64,000 nucleotides of DNA from a virus, in the IMG/VR virus record IMGVR_UViG_3300031787_006401, positions 1-64,000 of that record. One strand, 5' to 3'. The stretch's first letter is position 1. Every line of letters begins with the position of its first letter. A program made the translations under genes and the position numbers. Below the pieces are notes generated by a model, which saw only the letters and a program-made list of their open reading frames with translations, made no database searches and was not told the origin of the DNA. This document shows positions 24,714-33,862 of the stretch, piece after piece.

Positions 24714-25753
24714 ACGCTATAAATTTAACAAAGCCCGAACCGTTTTTAGTCACATGGGATATCGGAAGACGTTGCAATTTTGATTGTAGTTATTGCGAAA
24801 GCACTAGACACAATACGTATAGCCCGCCTACAGACTATAATCAACTTATAAAGACATTTGAATTTATAAAAGAATATGTCTCGGTTTACGACTTTAAAGA
24901 AGTTAATATAAATTTTACTGGAGGAGAACCTACAGTAAATCCACGTTTCTGGGACTTGATTTCTTACATTAAAACAAACAGTAACTTCGGTGTAGGCATT
25001 ACTACAAACGGAACATGGCATCCAAAGCATACAGATTTTATATTAAAAAATTGCAACGGAGTAACTGTAAGTTGGCACACCGAAGCAGATGAAAAATTAC
25101 GTGAACGTGCAATACAAAATGCCATTGCATTACACAATGCAGGGTTATGGGTGTCTGTCAATGTAATGCTGCACACAGACTACTGGGATATTGCTGTAGA
25201 TGCATACAATCGTTTAAAAAGTGCAGGAGTAAATGCTGTACCAACTCCACTCGGTGACGGTGTTAAAGAACGTACCGATTGGTTTGAAGATAGCGAAGGT
25301 GTATTACGCAGAACTGGGCACCAATATACACCGGAACAATATGCATGGTATTGGAATACTCAAGGAATTGCCAAAGAAACCAGCGATGCTGTTTTAGCAG
25401 GATCTAGTTTAGGAAGAGGTTGCTGTGGAGGCAGATGTCTAGTAGGTAAAACAGATACATGGAAATCAGTTTCGATAGTAGATAATCATTTTAAAGATTG
25501 GTTTTGTAAAGTAAACTATTACTTCCTTCATATCGAAGAACATACTGGTAATGTGTATCATCATCAGACCTGTCAAGCAAAATTTACAGGAAGAGGACCT
25601 ATCGGTACTTTAGATAATACTGATGCTATATTATCAATGGTTAAAAATTATTTAAAAAATCCTCAACCAATTGTTTGCCCAAACGAGCGTTGTGGCTGTG
25701 GTGTTTGTGTTCCTAAAGCAAAAGAATATTCGGACTATTTGTTGTTAACTTGA
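24701..25753 (+). CDS. Radical SAM protein with Cys-rich C-terminus
   Basis: 350 residues from the ATG at 24701 (an earlier in-frame start at 24665 would sit deep in the previous gene). Cys25, 29 and 32 (CNFDCSYC), FTGGEPTV. An internal GRGCCGGRC near 237-245, and the final CPNERCGCGVCVPK, form a large set of Cys for auxiliary clusters. The minus-strand protein 28715 has the same RACCGGK and KCWCGLCAPK pattern, so these two are paralogues. Convergent overlap of 19 bases with 25735. Confidence 0.85.
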   Translation: MEKVNAINLTKPEPFLVTWDIGRRCNFDCSYCESTRHNTYSPPTDYNQLIKTFEFIKEYVSVYDFKEVNINFTGGEPTVNPRFWDLISYIKTNSNFGVGITTNGTWHPKHTDFILKNCNGVTVSWHTEADEKLRERAIQNAIALHNAGLWVSVNVMLHTDYWDIAVDAYNRLKSAGVNAVPTPLGDGVKERTDWFEDSEGVLRRTGHQYTPEQYAWYWNTQGIAKETSDAVLAGSSLGRGCCGGRCLVGKTDTWKSVSIVDNHFKDWFCKVNYYFLHIEEHTGNVYHHQTCQAKFTGRGPIGTLDNTDAILSMVKNYLKNPQPIVCPNERCGCGVCVPKAKEYSDYLLLT

Positions 25754-26778
25754 TCCACAGGTTTACTAAATGTGTTGCCACATGCTCTAGCACAGGTCCA
25801 TAATTTTTTAATGTTCCAATATTTTTGCCATACAGTTTGAAACGAGTTTGATTCAATTACTTTTTGAATGCCTTGTTTAGCGTCGGTATTACCTAAGTCA
25901 TAAATCAAATCACTGTATTGTTTTTTTATGTGTTGTTTTGCTGCAAATAAATTATCAGTAGTTCTCTCATAATCATATGGTATGGCTGCTAAAAAACAAC
26001 AAGGCATAATACGCTTGTGAGCATCAATATAAATTTCTTTTTTATGTTTAGCATAACAAACGATTTCAGTGTTTTGAATTGTTTCGCTAACTGCTACAAT
26101 ATCCGTTGGATCAAAATAATTAACTTTTGTTATTGCTGGCGGATATAATCGATCAATTGTTTTTTCATTTTTATCTAACACAATGTATTCTTTTTCAAAG
26201 GCAAATCTACTGCTGTCTTTTGTATAAAATTTTTCAAAACCAATTTTTTCTGCAAGGTCTCGTGCTTGATCTACTTGATGTTCATTATGCTTAAATCTAA
26301 TAAAACTCCATTCTGCTATACCGCCAGCATCGATAAAAGCAGTTGCATTATCAAGAATTTTTCTAAAATCTGTTCCTCTACGATAAACAGAATGTGTGTC
26401 TTCTAAGCCGTCAATTCCAAATACTACTCTATGATCAGGCAAATGCTGCGGTAAGATTTTCCAAAAATCTTGACTGCGTAAACTTCCGTTTGTATGTATG
26501 TCAGCAAATACGTTAAAGTTTTTTAAATAATCTGTCATTAAATGAAAATCTTGATTAATTAATGGATCGCCAAAGTTACCACAAAATTCAATCTTTTTAA
26601 TTATGTTTAGTGTATTGCTATCTAATATTTCTTTAAAGTCGTCAATGGTCCAATCTGAGATTTGTAATAAAGGATTATCTATGCTTCCTCTATAATTTCG
26701 ACTGCACATTGGACAACTGGCCTGGCATCTATTTGTAATTTCTAAATGAATACTTTGTAGTTCATCATATCTAAACAT
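25735..26778 (-). CDS. Radical SAM protein with SPASM-like C-terminus
   Basis: 347 residues. Cys18, 22 and 25 (CQASCPMC), GNFGDP loop, VVFGIDG strand. The C-terminus has VCYAKHK, PCCF and CARACG for an auxiliary cluster. Close paralogue of 8350 (shared IDGLxDT and FKHNEHQVD) and of the partial gene at the left edge. Single-gene minus-strand unit with a promoter box 4 bases before the ATG. Confidence 0.85.
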   Translation of the reverse strand: MFRYDELQSIHLEITNRCQASCPMCSRNYRGSIDNPLLQISDWTIDDFKEILDSNTLNIIKKIEFCGNFGDPLINQDFHLMTDYLKNFNVFADIHTNGSLRSQDFWKILPQHLPDHRVVFGIDGLEDTHSVYRRGTDFRKILDNATAFIDAGGIAEWSFIRFKHNEHQVDQARDLAEKIGFEKFYTKDSSRFAFEKEYIVLDKNEKTIDRLYPPAITKVNYFDPTDIVAVSETIQNTEIVCYAKHKKEIYIDAHKRIMPCCFLAAIPYDYERTTDNLFAAKQHIKKQYSDLIYDLGNTDAKQGIQKVIESNSFQTVWQKYWNIKKLWTCARACGNTFSKPVDQVNNK

Positions 26779-26782
26779 AGTG

Positions 26783-26790
26783 ATATTTAT
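26783..26790 (-). promoter_or_regulatory. Late-promoter-like box ATAAATAT, four bases from ATG
   Basis: CACT separates it from the ATG at 26778. With one more 5' base the minus strand reads AATAAATA, one base from the T4 late consensus. Confidence 0.45.
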
Positions 26791-26796
26791 TGTACA

Positions 26797-26804
26797 GTAA
26801 ATAT
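26797..26804 (+). promoter_or_regulatory. Late-promoter-like box GTAAATAT, three bases from ATG
   Basis: AGT separates it from the ATG at 26808. It faces away from the box at 26783, with 6 bases between them; the two start codons are only 29 bases apart. Confidence 0.45.
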
Positions 26805-26807
26805 AGT

Positions 26808-27566
26808 ATGAACGAAGCAGAATTATTTTTTGAAAAAAATAGAATTTATAATTGTAAACTTAATTCGTTACCCAACGACAATATGAATGACGAAGACATT
26901 GCATTATGGGTGTTGCAAGGTAGTCACGGAGACTGGTTACAACTAGATCTTGATATTGATACGCTAGACTTTATGTTTGACGAAAGATATGCTGCAACAA
27001 GTTACGTGTCACACCGAGACGAAAAGACCGGCGAAGGCACACATCAAGGATGGTCAAGTTGCACACTTCACGGCATTGATGTTGAAAAAACCAATCACTG
27101 GACCACATACGGATATAAGTCTGAACCCGAATATCAATGGACCTACTTAGGTAAAAAAACTACAAAAATAAAAAAGTTTTGTGAATCGTTGCCTTTTGAA
27201 AATTTGTCAAGAGTAAGATTTATGAAACTAGGTCCCAAAGGATACATTTCTCCACACAACGATCAAGGGTCCGGAATAGACTGGGGACAAATTTGGAATC
27301 ACCCACTGCCGATTAATATTGCTATAGATCACCCACCAAACTGTTTTATGACTATTGAGGATTCTGGTGTGGTACCATTTAACAACGGCAGAGCATTTTT
27401 AGTTAATATCTTGAAAAATCATTCTGTTATAAACTTTAGTTCAGACGAACGTAAACATCTTATTGTTCACGGCATTGTGGGCGATCGCAAAGAGGATTAT
27501 TGCAAACTATTAGCAGACAGTTATAGGAAAGCATATGCTTTACAAAGGGAAAAACTCAAAATCTAA
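26808..27566 (+). CDS. Aspartyl beta-hydroxylase-like oxygenase
   Basis: 252 residues from the ATG at 26808; a TTG at 26790 would lie inside the opposite promoter. LGPKGYISPHND gives His150-x-Asp152; NHSVINFSSDERKHLIVHG gives His205 and Arg215, the order seen in aspartyl/asparaginyl beta-hydroxylases. PINIAID is the central strand. Likely hydroxylates a protein Asp/Asn or a related acid; substrate unknown. Overlaps the next gene by 32 bases. Confidence 0.75.
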   Translation: MNEAELFFEKNRIYNCKLNSLPNDNMNDEDIALWVLQGSHGDWLQLDLDIDTLDFMFDERYAATSYVSHRDEKTGEGTHQGWSSCTLHGIDVEKTNHWTTYGYKSEPEYQWTYLGKKTTKIKKFCESLPFENLSRVRFMKLGPKGYISPHNDQGSGIDWGQIWNHPLPINIAIDHPPNCFMTIEDSGVVPFNNGRAFLVNILKNHSVINFSSDERKHLIVHGIVGDRKEDYCKLLADSYRKAYALQREKLKI

Positions 27567-28746
27567 TATTTGTATTTGTATTATAGATGATACTGATGAA
27601 TACAAACCTTGGATGCGAGAACTAGTTAAAAACACTGCTGACTATACAATTACAAATTGTACAGGATTTGGCTATGATGTTTATGTTGACGTCAACGAAG
27701 ACCGTATGCTTCAACAGGTTGCTGACAACTATAAAGTTGCTGTAGTAATAAGTGCCGGAACAGAATTTATAAACGGTAGTGATTTTTTTGATAATTTACC
27801 CAGTGACTTTTTCTTGTTAGCGCATATCATAGACATGGGCGACAGTTATTACGGACTACACTATCAATGTTATGTTTTAAATTTAAAAAAATACAGAGAA
27901 CTGGGTAAACCCGGTGTAGGTAAAACTGAATTACTGGATTCTCATACGCAGGAAGTACCATACAGATCTGCTGAAAACGTACACGACGACTATTTACCCA
28001 TAGTATTGCGTAAACACATACTTAATAAAACACAGGTATACAAAAGTAAGTACCGCGGATGGAATTTGATCGCTGCTGGTTTACAGGCCGGACATGAAAT
28101 ATGTGCGTTTGATGAAAAATTAAGAAGCAGTAAACATTATCTATATCGAGACGTTGATACCAGTTCGTGGATTTATCATAGATATAACTATTGTTTAACA
28201 CATCACACATTTAAGGAAAATACAGGTAATTTAAATTTTCCAAGACCTTATAAAAAACCTATCACACAGTTTGTACATCCTGCGGCTGGAATAGACTGGT
28301 TTCACAAATTAATGCTGCACGGTTACAAAGACGAAACTGTGATTAAGTTTTATGATTACAATTTACGTGCGTTAGATGAAATGCGTGAACGTGTAAAAGA
28401 CATGCCCTATCATCATTTTGAATTTCATCACATTGACGCAATTAACGATGTTGAGCAGTTTGTAAAAATTATAGACACTGCCGATCCAGAAGGAACAGTT
28501 GTTCATATGAGTAATATTTTTGCATATGAAGGTACTGCGTCTTTGTTACCATTAAAATATCGTATAGAAAAAGAAAATTATCTAATATCTTGGATGCAAA
28601 AAAATATGCCTGATGCTGTACTAGATTTTGATCAACGGGCTGCCGAAGGTATTGTTCCGTGGCGTTTGGAATCTGGAATGGCTAAAGATTTAGTATTAAC
28701 TGATTGGAATGCTATCAGTTTACCGTCTTGGCATACTTACGATTAA
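27535..28746 (+). CDS. Hypothetical protein, possibly with transferase-like halves
   Basis: 403 residues, family not recognised. The first half has strand-helix character (CICIIDD, KVAVVISAG, DFFLLAHIIDMGD). The second half looks Rossmann-like: TVIKFYDYN then FEFHHIDA then GTVVHMSNIFAYEG, which recalls the acidic strand and N-x-x-x-EH motif of the methyltransferase-like proteins 504 and 32140, so a methyltransferase-type fold is a weak guess. GGAAA precedes the ATG. Cotranscribed with the oxygenase 26808; its end overlaps 28715 by 32 bases. Confidence 0.65.
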   Translation: MLYKGKNSKSNICICIIDDTDEYKPWMRELVKNTADYTITNCTGFGYDVYVDVNEDRMLQQVADNYKVAVVISAGTEFINGSDFFDNLPSDFFLLAHIIDMGDSYYGLHYQCYVLNLKKYRELGKPGVGKTELLDSHTQEVPYRSAENVHDDYLPIVLRKHILNKTQVYKSKYRGWNLIAAGLQAGHEICAFDEKLRSSKHYLYRDVDTSSWIYHRYNYCLTHHTFKENTGNLNFPRPYKKPITQFVHPAAGIDWFHKLMLHGYKDETVIKFYDYNLRALDEMRERVKDMPYHHFEFHHIDAINDVEQFVKIIDTADPEGTVVHMSNIFAYEGTASLLPLKYRIEKENYLISWMQKNMPDAVLDFDQRAAEGIVPWRLESGMAKDLVLTDWNAISLPSWHTYD

Positions 28747-29785
28747 TTTCATCAAACAGTTCTTTTGTTGCTGCTTTAGGAGCACAAAGTCCACACCAAC
28801 ATTTAGATTTTTTGCAAACTATTGTATCTGTGCCTTTTTTTATTTTTTCCAAGATTGCTTGTGTATTTTTTAAGTTTCCAATAGGGCCAACTTGCCCGTC
28901 AAAATTCATTCTACAATCTTTATTTGTAAAAACTTCACCGGTTGTTTGTCTGATATATAAAAAGAATCGGTCAACTGAACAATGCCATCCTTTAAAGTTG
29001 TTGCCTTTAACATAAGTTGTGGTATCGCAACTATTAGAGCACAAAGTTTTACCGCCGCAACAAGCACGACCTGTGGCATCTAAATTAAATCCACCAGTAA
29101 AAACTGCTTTAATTTTTTCTGTTGTTGTAGAAGGCTTTTTACCTGTAATATATTCTGCTTGTTGGTCAGTGTAGTTAAAACGTGTATCAAACCAATGATG
29201 GTCGATTTGTCTTTTATGCACTGTAAATGTTCTTTGATTTGCCCAATCAACTAGTCTTACACATCTATCCCAATAGTTAGGATCCATCATAACATTGATT
29301 TGAAAATTTTTGCCGACTGATTTTAAATAAAGACAATTATACTTAAACATCAAATGAAATTTTGTGTGTGAAGAAGCATGAAAACTCATTGTAGCATAAT
29401 CAATGTATTGTACAATTTTTATCCACTTTGCAGTTGAACAAGAACCGTTTGTTATTAGTGCAACACGCATTGTCCAACTGTATTGACTTTTTTTGCTGTT
29501 TATGTATTCTAATATTTCAACAATGTTTGGATGAAAAATACTTTCGCCGCCTTGAATGTTTAAATTTGCTTCTCGATATTGATCTGTTTTAGTAGACATT
29601 ATAGTATCTACATAATCGAATATAAAATCTACAGTTTTTAAACTGTCTTTAAGGCTAGGATGCGACTGACTGTTGTCGTGGCCGTCGCCGCAGTATGCAC
29701 AATCAAAGTTGCATTTTAAAGTGGATTCCCAAGCAATTTGAAATATTCCGTCAGTAACAGGCTCTAATGTTTCAAAGGTTATCAT
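28715..29785 (-). CDS. Radical SAM protein with Cys-rich C-terminus
   Basis: 356 residues. Cys25, 29 and 32 (CNFDCAYC); the SAM loop reads IQGGES, not GGEP. The C-terminal ACCGGKTLCSNSC and CKKSKCWCGLC clusters match 24701. The last gene of a long minus-strand set; its start overlaps the radical SAM gene 29772 by 14 bases. It probably needs two auxiliary clusters. Confidence 0.8.
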   Translation of the reverse strand: MITFETLEPVTDGIFQIAWESTLKCNFDCAYCGDGHDNSQSHPSLKDSLKTVDFIFDYVDTIMSTKTDQYREANLNIQGGESIFHPNIVEILEYINSKKSQYSWTMRVALITNGSCSTAKWIKIVQYIDYATMSFHASSHTKFHLMFKYNCLYLKSVGKNFQINVMMDPNYWDRCVRLVDWANQRTFTVHKRQIDHHWFDTRFNYTDQQAEYITGKKPSTTTEKIKAVFTGGFNLDATGRACCGGKTLCSNSCDTTTYVKGNNFKGWHCSVDRFFLYIRQTTGEVFTNKDCRMNFDGQVGPIGNLKNTQAILEKIKKGTDTIVCKKSKCWCGLCAPKAATKELFDEINRKYAKTVN

Positions 29786-30752
29786 TGCTTATCCACTTTT
29801 TTAAAATTATTTCACCGTTGCAACCGCAAATAGACTTTGTGCATACAACAGGTAAAATGTCAGGGAAAAATGTTTTGTCAAAATTTGGCTCGTACAAGTT
29901 GTGATAAGTATCCGAGCCAAACAATTTTTGTTGACAGTTTCCTGTTATTCTGCCATCATAAAAGATTTTTAACAAATCAACACCTAGATTACAATTCCAA
30001 TCTTTGAAATAATTTAGTTTGTTTAAGGTTAGATAACTGTCAGACGTTGTAGTAACAACTGTATTGCTGTTGTTTGTAATATAAACTTCTGTCCTGGGTT
30101 TTTTAACTGTTGCAGCAAACCATTCTTTGCTAGGATATCTTTTTATAGGTTCAATAAAGTATTTTTGTTGTTCTGATGTATATCGACTTTCGCCGTTGTA
30201 ATGTACAACTTTAGCAAGAACAGGCCATGCACATTTACTATCAGATAAGTCTTCAACTAGTTTAACACATTTTTCAAACGCGGCAGGATCCATCAATACA
30301 TCAACATTAACAAAAACTCCTAGTTCATATAAAAAATCTGCTAGGGTTTTTATCTTTTGTATTCTTGCATATTCATGATGCACACTAATATTAACATGGT
30401 CTAAAACTCTGCCTGCCTTGGTCCACCATATTACACCGCGAGTTCCGTTGGTGCTAATTTCAAGTATACACTTATATTTTGATTTTAGATATTCGCAAAG
30501 TGGCAAAAAACCGTCCCAGAGTGTTGGTTCGCCGCCTACAAAAAATATATTAAAAACTTCTTTGCCATTTTTTTTGTAATAATCTAATAGATGAGATAGA
30601 TTTTTCTTAACAGTTTCAAAGTCGGGCCACGGATGATCGCCTTCGTTACTGCCTGGAAAGCAATAATTACATTTTTGATTACAAGTGTTTCCTAACATAT
30701 ACTCTATTCGTAATACGTTGGGCTGCTGGTTGTTTTCTATTTTTACAATCAT
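29772..30752 (-). CDS. Short radical SAM protein (pairs with twitch-type 30749)
   Basis: 326 residues. Cys24, 28 and 31 (CNQKCNYC) followed by FPG, and FVGGEPTLW. The C-terminus has NCNLGVDLLKIFYDGRITGNC and CTKSICGC, SPASM-like. It resembles 42247 (same CNYC-x-PG, same GGEPTxW). In both places the gene follows a twitch-type radical SAM gene. 4-base overlap with 30749. Confidence 0.85.
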   Translation of the reverse strand: MIVKIENNQQPNVLRIEYMLGNTCNQKCNYCFPGSNEGDHPWPDFETVKKNLSHLLDYYKKNGKEVFNIFFVGGEPTLWDGFLPLCEYLKSKYKCILEISTNGTRGVIWWTKAGRVLDHVNISVHHEYARIQKIKTLADFLYELGVFVNVDVLMDPAAFEKCVKLVEDLSDSKCAWPVLAKVVHYNGESRYTSEQQKYFIEPIKRYPSKEWFAATVKKPRTEVYITNNSNTVVTTTSDSYLTLNKLNYFKDWNCNLGVDLLKIFYDGRITGNCQQKLFGSDTYHNLYEPNFDKTFFPDILPVVCTKSICGCNGEIILKKWISNDNL

Positions 30753-32143
30753 AGTAAATGTGCTAATTCAGGAAACACTTCACGAGCGTTTATTTTTCTT
30801 ATTGAATCTAGTTTATTTACGTATTCCTTAAATGACGGAAGTAAATGTGATTGATCTTCAGCATACATATGATTTAACATACCTTCCCAACGACGCCATC
30901 CGTACGGATTACCCTGCCAAAAATCACTGCTATTATGATTAACTTCAAGCCAACCTTTAAACCGCATAAAACTGTCTTTTATCTCATCTTTGTCCGCTTT
31001 GGGTAACATTTGTATACTTAAAAAAGTAGGAATGTATAATAGATGCATATTAACAAGGCCGCCGCCTACTTCAATGTCGTTGTTGACTTGTTTATTAACT
31101 TTTCTAAAATTGCTAGATAGTTTCCAATAGATAAAATCTGGAAGATGTTTAATATTAAAAATTTGTACGGCTGTTGCAATCGATGGCTGAATATTATCCG
31201 GAGTATTATCTAACATATGCAGATTTTTTTCAACCTTACTCCAGTCAGTAGGAAATCTAATATAGTTATTACGTTTACCTACTGCATCAATGCTAACACC
31301 AACTTTTACAAGTTTAAAGTGTTTCCACAGTTCAATTAATTCTTCGTCGACTAATATTCCGTTTGTGTTATAACGCAAGATGATATCATAGTTATAGCCT
31401 TGACGTATTATTTCTTCTATAAACTTTTTATGTTCGCGAATCATAAGTGGTTCGCCACCAGCAAAATAAACTTCTTTTAAATTAGGAATTTGCTTGTAAA
31501 GTTGTTTCCAAAACTCCGGATTTTCGTGCCATCGGTTATCAAAACTTTCTTTATCCCATTGTAGTTGATTTTTTACTACGTCGTGAGTTATTTGCGGAAA
31601 TAATTGTTTCCAATCTTTGACCCATTGACTACTGTCGTGCGGACTGCACATCACGCATTTGATGTTGCAAGTATGACCTAAACGCAAATCAAGATATGCT
31701 AGTTTGTTAGGAACACGACCATCTGATTTGGTTTCGTTTAAAAGATTTACCGGATCAATACCACGTTCTAACCACGTAGCAGTTTCCCATATTCTTTTAC
31801 TAGCAACTCCCTTTGATTCTTCTGAAAAACATTTAGAGCAACTAACTGGTATTTTTTCATCCATCATGGTTTTTCTAACACCGCGCATGTATTCACTGTT
31901 CCATGCCTCCGTTGGAGTAGTGTTAGAAAAATTCAAATGTTCGCCTGTAGCAGTCTTTACAATTCCAAGAGTATGGTCTACACCTGCACCACTTGCATTT
32001 GCACTACAACACAATCTCATATCGCCATTTGGTCTTGTGGCAAGATGTATCCAAGGCAACACACAAAAAGTTTTAGTAGCACGATCTTCGATAAAATCTT
32101 GCCATTTTTTTACTTCAGGATTTGTTGATTCATACCACGTCAT
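30749..32143 (-). CDS. Twitch-domain radical SAM protein
   Basis: 464 residues. N-terminal FC (Cys27) PWIH, RLCC (45-46), CSKC (102-105); then CNIKCVMC (Cys159, 163, 166) and FAGGEPLM. Same plan as 43202 and 44478. 4-base overlaps with both neighbours, so strictly coupled. Substrate unknown. Confidence 0.85.
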   Translation of the reverse strand: MTWYESTNPEVKKWQDFIEDRATKTFCVLPWIHLATRPNGDMRLCCSANASGAGVDHTLGIVKTATGEHLNFSNTTPTEAWNSEYMRGVRKTMMDEKIPVSCSKCFSEESKGVASKRIWETATWLERGIDPVNLLNETKSDGRVPNKLAYLDLRLGHTCNIKCVMCSPHDSSQWVKDWKQLFPQITHDVVKNQLQWDKESFDNRWHENPEFWKQLYKQIPNLKEVYFAGGEPLMIREHKKFIEEIIRQGYNYDIILRYNTNGILVDEELIELWKHFKLVKVGVSIDAVGKRNNYIRFPTDWSKVEKNLHMLDNTPDNIQPSIATAVQIFNIKHLPDFIYWKLSSNFRKVNKQVNNDIEVGGGLVNMHLLYIPTFLSIQMLPKADKDEIKDSFMRFKGWLEVNHNSSDFWQGNPYGWRRWEGMLNHMYAEDQSHLLPSFKEYVNKLDSIRKINAREVFPELAHLL

Positions 32144-32745
32144 TTGTAGCCAATAATTAAAAATCTGTTGTAAAGAGGCAATTCTAATACATCTTTACAA
32201 AGTATGTTGTTTAACTGTGATGAATCAGCAAAGTCATCAACAGTATCAAAAGTTCTTATATGTTCGGGTAAACTATGATAGTTGTTGTTTTGTATTACAA
32301 CTAATGTGTCTTTGGGAACATTGCTTAACCAAGTATTATATTGTTCTTGAGTAATATGTTCTGTACTAGTGTTAATTACAATAGACGGAATTTCTTGATA
32401 CTGATAAACAGACATATCTGCTGTTACTGCACAAAATCGATTTTCTATTTCGTATCGTTTATTAATCATTGCAGCAACTTCTTCGCAGGAAACATCTATA
32501 TCTAAACTTGTAATGTGTTTTATATCGATTGTTGAATTAAAGAGCAGTGCAGATAAGACACCATTCCACCCACCGTGGATTACAACACGATTGTTTTGAG
32601 TTTGAACTAATTTAGACAGATTTTCAATTAACCACACCTTACTTTTTAGTTGTCCTTTCCAAAAACTTTCAAGAACACTGTATTGATTTTCTGCATTTCT
32701 AATAGCATCCATCCAAAACGCCACATCATCTAAATCAACTTTCAT
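32140..32745 (-). CDS. Methyltransferase-like protein
   Basis: 201 residues. VVIHGGWNGVLSALLF glycine-rich loop, SLDID acidic strand end, VINTSTEHI motif. It corresponds to the C-terminal two thirds of the protein at 504 (both end in LELPxYxRFxxIG). A class I SAM methyltransferase fold is likely; substrate unknown. It sits between a GT10-like and a radical SAM gene with overlaps of 11 and 4 bases. Confidence 0.6.
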   Translation of the reverse strand: MKVDLDDVAFWMDAIRNAENQYSVLESFWKGQLKSKVWLIENLSKLVQTQNNRVVIHGGWNGVLSALLFNSTIDIKHITSLDIDVSCEEVAAMINKRYEIENRFCAVTADMSVYQYQEIPSIVINTSTEHITQEQYNTWLSNVPKDTLVVIQNNNYHSLPEHIRTFDTVDDFADSSQLNNILCKDVLELPLYNRFLIIGYK

Positions 32746-33862
32746 CTAAAACTTTCCATATAGGGAGATCAAGTGGCAAACCTTTCATTATAATTTTATA
32801 ATTTTTAAGTCTTCTTCTTTTTGTTATTTCAGAAAATTCATCAATTGTGTATTTGCTTATAATTTTATTCATAGAATTTATTGCCGAAAATAATCTTGTT
32901 GAATCTGATTCGTTATCGTACGAATTATCGATCAAGTCGTCAAACACATCAAACCCGTATTTTCTAAGTCTTTCAAGGATACCTCTTGGTCCTATTATAA
33001 CAGGTATTTGTTTTGCTGTAAAGACTTTCCAGGTTTTTTCTGTTATAAACATTTCAGACTTTATATTGTAACTAGTAAAATAAAATGTTTCAGTAACAAG
33101 ATTTATCAATGCATTATTATAAATTTTAGGAGATAGATCATGAAAAAGACATTTGTTTGCCAAATCAGTAGCGTCAACAATTAACGGAAGTTTTGGTCGA
33201 ACTTTATCAGCATGATTAATTAAAATTTCAGCATATTCTTTTTTATATTTGCTAATTGGAGTAAAAAGTATATCTTTAAATTCAAAGTTATCCAACACTT
33301 CGTAAGATCTATCGTTAGCCGATACATATCCATTGTCTAATAAATTTAGATAATCTAAGTATGTTACTGTTGCTAGTCTATGTTCTCTAGGACGATTGTT
33401 TAGACAATTATACCATTGTATTTTATCAATATCTATTTTGATCTTAGAATCTATAGTCCAACTACGTGTGCTCCAAAACCAGTTGTTATTTGAACAAACA
33501 TAGAAAACAGAATTTTTGTTTTTATTTTTTAACCACGCTTTATATTCGTTTTCTGATTCCAAATGGCCGCTAACGTAGATAACTTTTTTTTCTAACTTAT
33601 TAGAAAAAACAAATTCATATACTTTATTAAAATTTAAATATGCATATCCTTCTAACGTGTCGTCTAAGAATATATAAAAATTTTTATTTTTTTTTGCTAA
33701 ATTGATTATTTTTTCAGGAATATAATCAATTGATTTTAAATTTTTATATTTAACTCTATAAAAATATTTTCCAATATTTTGATTTTTCCAAATATTCAAG
33801 TTATTATGAGTTAGTCCAAAAATTTCTGGATTTTCATAAAGTGGAATATTTGTAAAATACAT
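32735..33862 (-). CDS. GT10-like glycosyltransferase family member
   Basis: 375 residues from the ATG at 33862, which overlaps the epimerase stop (TAATG); the frame extends 7 codons further only to a TTG. The C-terminal part has MFITEKTWKVFTAKQIPVIIG, matching the FEN..TEK..PV-x-G donor site of GT-B fucosyltransferases, then LRKYGFDVFDD. It follows a nucleotide-sugar-epimerase-type gene, which would supply its donor; inferred. Confidence 0.5.
   Translation of the reverse strand: MYFTNIPLYENPEIFGLTHNNLNIWKNQNIGKYFYRVKYKNLKSIDYIPEKIINLAKKNKNFYIFLDDTLEGYAYLNFNKVYEFVFSNKLEKKVIYVSGHLESENEYKAWLKNKNKNSVFYVCSNNNWFWSTRSWTIDSKIKIDIDKIQWYNCLNNRPREHRLATVTYLDYLNLLDNGYVSANDRSYEVLDNFEFKDILFTPISKYKKEYAEILINHADKVRPKLPLIVDATDLANKCLFHDLSPKIYNNALINLVTETFYFTSYNIKSEMFITEKTWKVFTAKQIPVIIGPRGILERLRKYGFDVFDDLIDNSYDNESDSTRLFSAINSMNKIISKYTIDEFSEITKRRRLKNYKIIMKGLPLDLPIWKVLDES

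Noticed and set aside
31704-32156. 150-codon plus-strand open frame
   Set aside because: It lies antisense within the Cys-rich N-terminus of the radical SAM protein 30749; composition is that of a reverse-frame shadow.
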